Shown here piece by piece: positions 57,501 to 64,000 of a stretch of 64,000 nucleotides of DNA (position 1 is its first letter; every line of letters begins with the position of its first letter). Source of the stretch: Branchiostoma floridae (lineage: Eukaryota > Chordata > Leptocardii > Amphioxiformes > Branchiostomatidae); NCBI RefSeq assembly GCF_000003815.2, contig NC_049979.1, positions 27,246,203 through 27,310,202 on the forward strand, in the 5' to 3' direction. Below the pieces are notes generated by a model that worked only from the letters and a program-made list of their open reading frames with translations, had not been told where the DNA came from and did no database searches. Made by a program: the position numbers and the translations under genes.

Positions 57501-60500
57501 ACCAGGAGAATGCAATGCTAGACTGAGACGCAGACTCCTAAGGAGAATGGAATGCTATAGACTGGGACACAGACGCCTAAGGAGAAGGGAATGCTAGACT
57601 GGGACACAAACACATGAGGAGAAGGGAATGCTACAGACTGGGACATAAACACATGAGAAGAAAGAATGCTAGACTGGGACACAGGCTTCTGAGGAGAAGG
57701 GTATACTAGACTGTGACACACACACCTGAGGAGAGGGAATGCTATAGACTGGGACACAGACACATGAGAAGAACAGAATGCTATAGACTGGGACACAGAC
57801 ACCTGAGAAGAACAGAATGCTATAGACTGGGACACAGACATAATAGAGAAGAAGGGAATGCTAGACTAGGGACACAGACACCTGAGGAGAAGGGAATGCT
57901 AGACTGGGACACAGACACTTTCTAAAAGAGAGGGAAACTTAAAACTGGGACACAGACATCTGAGGAGAGGATAATGTTAGACTGGGACACAGGCAGCTAG
58001 AGGAGAGGAGAATGCTAAGACTGGGACACAGACACATGAGAAGAATGGAATGCTATAGACTGGGACACAGACACTTCCATGATAGAATGCTATTACAGTA
58101 TGGAACACAGCAAAGAAATTACAAGGATTAAAATACGTTGTATATCATGTACAAATTGTTACCTGGAGTACCGGTACTAGTGCCTTCCTCCCAAAAGTAT
58201 GGGTCTTTACATTTGTGGGGCAAGTGAGAGAAGTAGTGCTGAATTAGTGCAACGTGCAGTGCAATATCTACTATCAACTCTACATACACATAGAATGCAA
58301 CAACCATTCTAAGTGGACAGCTCTACTGAAAATAATGCATAGGATACTGACATAAGGAAAGTAACCATGTTATCTTGTTCAGAAGTTGGGTCCATGTCAA
58401 ACTACAGGTGACCATCAATGGTTGCAACTCGACAAGTAACACTGACCACAATACAACAGTACAGCCACACCACATACATGTAACACCACACCACAATACA
58501 ACACTATACAACCCACACCACATGTAACACCTGACAGTGCACACTGAGACGACACATGCAGAGGGAGGAATGTTGGTGACATACAGCTGGGAGCAGGCGC
58601 AGGTGCTGCCCAGGACCGGGGACGGGGGGCTGACACCCGGCAGCACAGCGGCAAGCAGGGGGGAGAGAAACACCAGGGGTGCTGTTAGTACAACAGGTAC
58701 TGACACTTTTCACACAGGAACATGTACCACATTGGCCATGTCAGGATGGTACTTTTCACACAGGTACATGTATAACTCATATGCAATAGTGGCCAAGTCA
58801 GGATGGTAATCCTTACAGTTACACACACAGGTATATGTACCAAAGTGCCCATTTCAGGATGGTACTCTTCACACATGTACATGTACAATGATCTCACACA
58901 TTTCACATGAAGAACTAGACTATGACACAGACACCTGAGAACATTAGGGAAACTATTCACTGTACTGTCAGAACAATGGGGGACTCTTCACTTGCATCTG
59001 TGCTCCCAGAATAATGTATGTAAGACCTGACTGTACCACAAGGAAGGCTATTCACTCCAATGTATGAGAGACTGTTCACTGTACTGTCAGACAATGGGAG
59101 ACAGCTGTTCACTTGTGACTGTGCTGTCAGAGTAATGGGAGACTGTTCACCATACTGATAGAACAGTGGGCAACTGTTTACACGTGGATGTGCTATCAGA
59201 ACAATGAGAGACTGTTCACTGTACTGTCAGACAATGGGAGACAGCTGTTCACTTGTGACTGTGCTGTCAGAGTAATGGGAGACTGTTCACCATACTGATA
59301 GAACAGTGGGCAACTGTTTACACGTGGATGTGCTATCAGAACAATGAGAGACTGTTCACTGTACTGCCAGACAATGGGAGACAGCTGTTCACTTGTGACT
59401 GTGCTGTCAGAGTAATGGGAGACTGTTCACCATACTGATAGAACAGTGGGCAACTGTTTACACGTGGATGTGCTATCAGAACAATGAGAGACTGTTCACT
59501 GTACCTGGTTTGATGGTTCTCCGTGTGGGAACGTTGAAAGAGGGGGGAACCTTGTCACTGATCACCTCAACACATTGGCTGGGAAAGAAGCCAACCTAAA
59601 CAAAACAGGTCAACATATGAACTATCAACTATGTACATTTCGAGTCATGGAAGTAAATATCATTTTTTCTGTCTACTCAGGAAATTCTGAACAATAAGTA
59701 ATCATTATTTACAACACCGTTTGTCAATAAAACTCACTGAGGATGGCAGTTGAAATAGGTACTAGGTAGAAGTAATGTACAATGTTCCAACCCATCTCTG
59801 GAATTGCAGAATATAATACTACAAACAAACATACTGTGACAAACATACACTAACATTATGAATAAAGAACTTTACTGTACATTCATACCCACTGGGTTCA
59901 GTACAGGTCACAATAAATGATACAACATGATATAATGATATAACTCGGAATCTACACTACTCAAGGATGGTATTCTACTGTGTACATTCGGCTTCTTCTC
60001 GTTTCTTTGTGAGATTGAAAATGTAAGAACAGATATGCTATGAGACTTACCTCAAATCCTTTCTTCCCTCTCCACCATAAGGTCTCGTGTGTGGGTGGCA
60101 TGTCAATAACAGATACAATATCTCCCACCTGTAGACACAAAACAACATGTCAATAACAGATACAATATGCCACAAAGTAGTTACTCAAGCAACTGGATGG
60201 TTTTGGAAGTTGCTTGAGTAACTACTTTTCTTATTACCTGGATGTCTAACCTACATCGACATAACAGACACAATATCTGCTACCTGTAGATAGCCAGGGC
60301 TCGAAATTCATTTTTGGGATTAGGTGCACTGGTGCACCCAGCTTAACAAATTGGGTGCACCAAAAAATGTTTGGGTGCACCTGGTGACTTAAAGGACAGC
60401 ATCAGAAAATTTTCAATTCATTATTTTCCAGTAGTTTACTCATTAAAAAGTTGATGTACGTCAATTTTTACATTGATCCGCCTAATATGACCCTGTAGAC

Positions 60501-62644
60501 ACGTTTGAACTTCGCGCTCTCCTCCTTTCCCCGCCGCGCTGGCCGATGACGTAATGGCCGCGTTCTGAGAGTCTGACGTCACAGATCCAAAACTTCCGTA
60601 GCCAGCCATTTTGCTCGGTGAACCTCGGTCCTCTCAGCGGTAAATAATCACTCCGCCATTCTGGAGTTCAGTCCGTAGTTGTTGACAATTACTTTCGTGG
60701 ACCTGTAAGTCGCATTGTGACCTGTCTACGAAGCCATAGTCCCCGGGAGACTAAACATGAATGAGCTTGCCTGCGAGTAAACCGCGCGGCGACGGGACGA
60801 AATCAAAACAATGGCGGTGGGGAAGGTTCACGCACCGTGCCATCCTGGACTGTTACAAGAGCGAGTTTGGGTCAATCCTTACCTTCTCCTTTCCGGACAG
60901 CACAGCGATAATTACACGTATTGCTTCCACGAATTTTGGTTGAATTCACAGTTGTCCAACTGGCAGTGACATTAAAAAAAAAGAAACATTTTCCTCTGAC
61001 AACATACCCCTGATCACTACATATCGAACGATCCCCTTATCGCGCCGAAACAGATAGCACCGCAACTTGTACAGATTCGAGCGAGTTACGCCTCGCCTCT
61101 CACTTTATTTTCTGTTTCTCAGGTAAATTATCTGCACTGTCCGGTTTTTCAATCATGTAGCTTTGGCGGAGATTGTTGGGTGTTCCATCAAAATAAATCA
61201 CGGACTCTGAAACGAAGCCGACATTTCGCGCCATTCACATTGCCGGCCTGTGTTGTATGTATGTTTCGGCGCGAAAAGGGGATCGTCCGATGTTGTCAGA
61301 GGAAAATGTTTCTTCTTTTTTTTTAATGTCACTGCCAGTTGGACAACTGTGAATTCAACCAAAATTCGTGGAAGCTTACGTGTAATTATCGCTGTGCTGT
61401 CCGGAAAGGAGAAGGTAAGGATTGACCCAAACTCGCTCTTGTAACAGTCCAGAATGGCACGGTGCGTGAACCTTCCCCTCCGCCATTGTTTTGATTTCGT
61501 CCCGTCGCCGCGCGGTTTACTCGCAGGCAAGCTCATTCATGTTTAGTCTCCCGGGGACTATGGCTTCGTAGACAGGTCACAATGCGACTTACAGGTCCAC
61601 GAAAGTAATTGTCAACAACTACGGACTGAACTCCAGAATGGCGGAGTGATTATTTACCGCTGAGGACCGAGGTTCACCGAGCAAAATGGCTGGCTAGAAG
61701 TTTTGGATCTGTGACGTCAGACTCTCAGAACGCGGCCATTACGTCATCGGCCAGCGCGGCGGGGAAAGGAGGAGAGCGCGAAGTTCAAACGTGTCTACAG
61801 GGTCATATTAGGCGGATCAATGTAAAAATTGACGTACATCAACTTTTTAATGAGTAAACTACTGGAAAATAATGAATTGAAAATTTTCTGATGCTGTCCT
61901 TTAAATTTAAATTAAGTAGAATGTTAAGAAAACCAGCTATCAAATTCTTTTACAAGTAACAAGACAGACATTTTTATTATCTTTCTAACACTTAGATGTC
62001 AAGAATACGATGTATATTAGCATACTTGATATCTTTCCATACATAAACCTAAGAAAATATTTTGATGAAAAAAAAATTGGGTGCACAGTTCCAATTTTGG
62101 GTGCAACTGGGTGCACATGCACCCAGTATTTCGAGCCCTGATAGCATACTACATAATGTAACATCGAGCAGATTAAAATGGGACTGAGCAGAGCACTTTG
62201 GACTAATGCTTATAGCCGGTCACAGACTACACCTACATTGTTTATATCAGATATTTTGGAAAATNNNNNNNNNNNNNNNNNNNNNNNNNNNNNNNNNNNN
62301 NNNNNNNNNNNNNNNNNNNNNNNNNNNNNNNNNNNNNNNNNNNNNNNNNNNNNNNNNNNNNNNNGAGAATTCTGCAGAATTCTGGCTCAGGTTCCCAGAA
62401 TTCTGCAGAATTCTCCAGAATTGACTACAAGCACTAGTCCAAAGTGCTCTGCTCAGTCCCATTTTAATCTGCTCGATGTTAATATATTATTAATAGTCTG
62501 ACTTAGAGAAATCCTTCTCACCTCGAGTGAAATTTCGTCGGACGCCTGAGCCGCGTATCTTTTGATGACGTGTGCAGCAGCGACCGCGGGAACGTTAATG
62601 GCGCACTCGTCTCGTGCAATCAGATGGTTTCCTCTGTTGTCCAA
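45508..62644 (-). CDS. ARHGAP32/33: ARHGAP32/33-type Rho GTPase-activating protein (5' end missing)
   Basis: A RhoGAP stimulates GTP hydrolysis by Rho/Rac/Cdc42. Eleven exons join in phase: 62644-62522, 60128-60051, 59595-59505, 56348-56199, 55724-55477, 54055-53979, 50891-50784, 50285-50146, 49198-49015, 47736-47474 and 46988-45508, giving 980 residues here. Order: end of PX (LDNRGNHL), SH3 (AAAHVIKRYAAQASDEISLE...WWRGKKGFEVGFFPSQCVEV), linker VSKKHGKLITFLRSF, then RhoGAP with the arginine finger in DGVYRLSG (about fragment residue 170) and NLAIVWAPNLLR. The long disordered Pro/Ser tail has a STYDNLDW motif near its end, like vertebrate p250GAP. The PX domain exons lie past the window edge. 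The gene spans the 680-N gap, but no exon is lost. Confidence 0.93.
48482..48783. mobile_element. hAT-like MITE (CAGGGTTCTCAC termini)
   Basis: Ends CAGGGTTCTCACCA and AGTGAGAACCCTG, with short internal CACAGCATAGGGG repeats. No clear 8-bp duplication is seen, so it is probably old or rearranged. Confidence 0.65.
49582..49922. mobile_element. hAT MITE, second copy, opposite orientation
   Basis: Same element as 25486-25834, inverted, 341 bp, with a perfect 8-bp duplication CGGCAGTA at 49574-49581 and 49923-49930. Confidence 0.95.
50435..50502. mobile_element. 5S-derived SINE fragment
   Basis: TCAACGTGCTTGTGGCACCT CC TTGAACATGGGACCC aligns with the central block of the SINE at 23692-23965. 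The rest is gone. Confidence 0.6.
51010..52100. repeat. 24-bp minisatellite in ARHGAP intron
   Basis: About 45 units of GTGAGACAAGGTGAGAACAT plus TTGG. It lies upstream (gene sense) of the exon at 50891. On the + strand, antisense to the gene, every unit carries AAG|GTGAGA donor-like sites. Confidence 0.92.
52640..53208. other. G-rich repeat and low-quality contig end
   Basis: A ~50-bp repeat (TACCTGTAGNGGG...GGAGCTNCTATGATGT) passes into homopolymer-rich text (GGGGCCCCTTTT, AAAATGGG runs) with no counterpart elsewhere. It ends at the N run, so it is probably poor base calls. Confidence 0.7.
53209..53888. other. Assembly gap (680 N)
   Basis: Unknown bases. The gap lies in an intron of the ARHGAP gene, between exons 53979 and 50891. 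Confidence 1.
54309..54502. mobile_element. hAT MITE (TAGGGCTGGGTACCGG termini)
   Basis: Ends TAGGGCTGGGTACCGGTAC and TACCGGTACCCACCCTTA, with perfect 8-bp duplications CTCATCAG at 54301-54308 and 54503-54510. 194 bp, non-autonomous. Confidence 0.93.
55295..55370 (-). pseudogene. Partial duplicate of ARHGAP exon 5
   Basis: The last ~66 bp of the exon ending at 55477 (ELPNPLLTYQLYNKFA) plus its GCT|GTGAGT donor are repeated here as ELPNPLLTCQLYNKFA. The 5' part and an acceptor are missing, and flanking intron sequence is duplicated too. It could act only if a new acceptor were used. Confidence 0.8.
56855..56945 (-). mobile_element. Possible tRNA-derived SINE fragment
   Basis: The minus strand has GGCCTTGTGGTTCGTGTGAT and then TCTGGGTTTGAATCC, resembling the A and B boxes of a tRNA-type promoter (B box consensus GGTTCGAATCC). 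No cloverleaf is complete, so it is not a tRNA gene. Confidence 0.4.
57430..58090. repeat. ~37-bp minisatellite in ARHGAP intron
   Basis: About 17 irregular units of GACTGGGACACAGACACCTG followed by AGGAGAAGGGAATGCTA. Diverged and variable in length. Confidence 0.85.
59069..59510. repeat. 141-bp tandem repeat abutting an ARHGAP exon
   Basis: Three units of 141 bp start at 59069, 59210 and 59351, with a partial fourth at 59491 that runs into the exon donor (minus: CCAG|GTACAGTGAACAG). The unit contains the same GTACAGTGAACAGTCTCTCA, so it grew from the donor side of the intron. Confidence 0.9.
60295..62140. mobile_element. hAT-like palindromic element with captured exon
   Basis: Ends CAGGGCTCGAAAT and its complement, with several subterminal GGGTGCAC copies at both ends. 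The interior is an inverted duplication with arms of about 660 bp (60389-61050 and 61905-61262), almost identical. Each arm carries a promoter-like GC-rich block and an exon-like frame starting ATGAGCTTGCCTGCG (60761 +, 61536 -) that encodes SLPASKPRGDGTKSKQW...ILDCYKSEFGSILTFSFPD. The right arm has ACAC|GTAAGC after it. Flanks share only ATAGC, not a clean 8 bp. The frame may be the first exon of the transposase of the autonomous relative or a captured host exon. Confidence 0.75.
62161..62479. mobile_element. Inverted repeat around an assembly gap
   Basis: ACATCGAGCAGATTAAAATG GGACTGAGCAGAGCACTTTG is mirrored at 62436-62479. The 100-N gap (62265-62364) sits inside. The right side also has GAATTCTGCAGAATTCT palindromes. 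Probably a foldback element whose core could not be assembled. Confidence 0.65.
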
Positions 62645-62700
62645 CTGGCGGCACAAATTCAGAATACATTTTACTAAAAATTCTACGAACTCGTTTTGCA

Positions 62701-63760
62701 CGTTAGAGCAAAACTACTGAAAGTACACTTTATTCCTGAAAAATTCTTGTTTCATTGATTGAATGTGTCTAATTGATTTATGCTGTCATGTTCTAATTAA
62801 CATAATCTATGTCCATTGATGGTCTCACTCTCAACTTCATCTTCATTAATGTGCAAATTCAGTTCTGTACAACATACATCAACATTGTACAATGTATTGT
62901 ATACAATATACATGTCGATTATAAGCTACACATGTCTCAATTGATAAAATTAATTGGTTATTTCAATTTGCAGTTTTACCTCTACAATTCTGAAAAAAGT
63001 TTCCTCATGACCACTTTTTCTCAACCCCAAAAGCTAACTGCCATCCAAAATATCAAGACCATAAGAAGTCCAGAACAGAAGATGCATAAGAATCATTACA
63101 GATGTTTTGCAGTAGTGCAAAGCTGTAGTAGTAAACAAAGCCAATAACAAGCCCAAATTTGACCTTGACCTTAGTTTTCCCAATATCTATGCACCTATAC
63201 ATGTTATCACAACCCACTCAAAGCTTTTTGCATATCCAGGCTTCAGTATGTAGAAACAAACACACACTAAACACAATACACACACTAAACACAATACCCC
63301 TTGCAGAAGAAGAAGTCAAACTTCTTCACAGAAGAGACTTACAGCCCCCCTCCCCATCCCTCTACCCACAAGAACCTTCCCTTCCACCAGTATCTTACCA
63401 TAAACCCTGCCATAGAACACATCGTCCACAGCCCAACACAGTATGCATGTAGCACAGGACCTGGTGTGTCTGTGCTTACCAGGAATGTCAACCACCACCT
63501 TTACACATCATGCCTCTCATCTACAATAATAACCAACCATTACCTTTGCCAGAAGATTATGTTTTCGATTTTGCTATGGTGGTGTGGCTGTGTGTGTGTT
63601 TCGTGTAAACAGCATAACTCAAGAAGCTGTGAATGGATGTTCATGATATTTGGTAGGTGGATACGTGTCGGTAAGATGGAGGTCGAGTTTGAGAATGGAC
63701 GTCCTGGCGGCTTCTTACGGTTCTGCATGGGAAATTGTATGCTGTATGTTTGCAGGGGTT
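62701..63760. other. ARHGAP intron sequence, no exon seen
   Basis: This is upstream of the first recognised ARHGAP exon. I looked for PX-domain exons on the minus strand and found none before the window ends. Confidence 0.5.
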
Positions 63761-63769
63761 GTCTAATAC

Positions 63770-63955
63770 CCCCCTCACATTAGGCGCGATTCGATCGAAC
63801 GACGAGTCTGCGAGCTCTAAATTACGAGGAGGCATGACCCTGACGGGAAGGGGGAACTCTGAGATTTCTTTGTCTGCATCAGGGTAATGCCTCATCGGAA
63901 TTTACAGCTCGAAGACTCGTTTGTAGATCGAATCGCGCCAAATGTGAGGTGGGGT
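63770..63955. mobile_element. Foldback MITE (TCACATTNGGCGCGATTCGA arms)
   Basis: Arms of about 75 bp: TCACATTAGGCGCGATTCGATC..ACGAGTCTGCGAGCTCTAAAT and the inverted ATTTACAGCTCGAAGACTCG..GATCGAATCGCGCC. Flanked by TAATAC on both sides (63764-63769 and 63956-63961). Confidence 0.85.
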
Positions 63956-64000
63956 TAATACCCGCCGTGTCTTCGAGCTGGATTATGATTGACGATGGGA

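Noticed and set aside
58550-58720. GC-rich frame (PLVFLSPLLAAVLPG...) as an extra ARHGAP exon
   Set aside because: Exon 59595-59505 joins exon 56348-56199 in phase and gives the expected TIKP-VSKKHGKL junction, so no exon is needed here.

Overview
The window looks like chordate genomic DNA, most likely from a cephalochordate (amphioxus/lancelet). Spliced animal genes with GT-AG introns sit in sequence full of short inverted-repeat transposons, a 5S-rRNA-derived SINE and many minisatellites. Species assignment is inference. Two runs of N (53209-53888 and 62265-62364) mark assembly gaps.

Region 1 (1-17.4 kb) has no host gene I can support. It is built from two arrays of a 40-bp GGAAATA-containing satellite (about 0.9-3.06 kb and 6.9-8.76 kb), each followed by a diverged copy of the same ~2.4-kb segment. 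A 4.26-kb composite insertion (11361-15618) breaks the second copy. It has the form E-S-E-S-E: three 659-bp units with matching inverted termini alternate with two ~1.13-kb spacers. The first copy keeps the empty site. A LINE 3' end coding a zinc finger (3316-3483) is also present.

Region 2 (18.8-22.1 kb, + strand) holds an unrecognised four-coding-exon gene. It encodes a ~322-aa acidic, Ser-rich repeat protein ending in a basic/aromatic/tetracysteine tail that looks like a lipidated membrane anchor.

Region 3 (23.4-31.3 kb) has sulfiredoxin (SRXN1, - strand) facing NDUFAF8 (+ strand) across a ~460-bp shared upstream region that contains a perfect CRE. The last coding exon of NDUFAF8 is also the exon that carries the whole NSUN4 reading frame. 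The two frames are only 11 nt apart, so the structure predicts a bicistronic mRNA for two mitochondrial proteins (a complex I assembly factor and a mitoribosome rRNA methyltransferase). This is the most notable system in the window.

Region 4 (33.5-42.0 kb, - strand) is a complete six-exon TTC13/SRFR1-like TPR gene. Its stop-codon end has been amplified into six 105-bp units, and the acceptor of its exon 2 has been amplified into a 30-bp minisatellite of about 1.3 kb.

Region 5 (45.5-62.6 kb, - strand) is the SH3-RhoGAP-tail part of an ARHGAP32/33-type gene. Eleven exons join in phase; the 5' end (PX domain) lies beyond the window. Its introns carry hAT, Harbinger-like and foldback elements and several minisatellites.

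A theme across regions 2-5 is that tandem repeats grow out of exon edges: stop codons, acceptors and donors.
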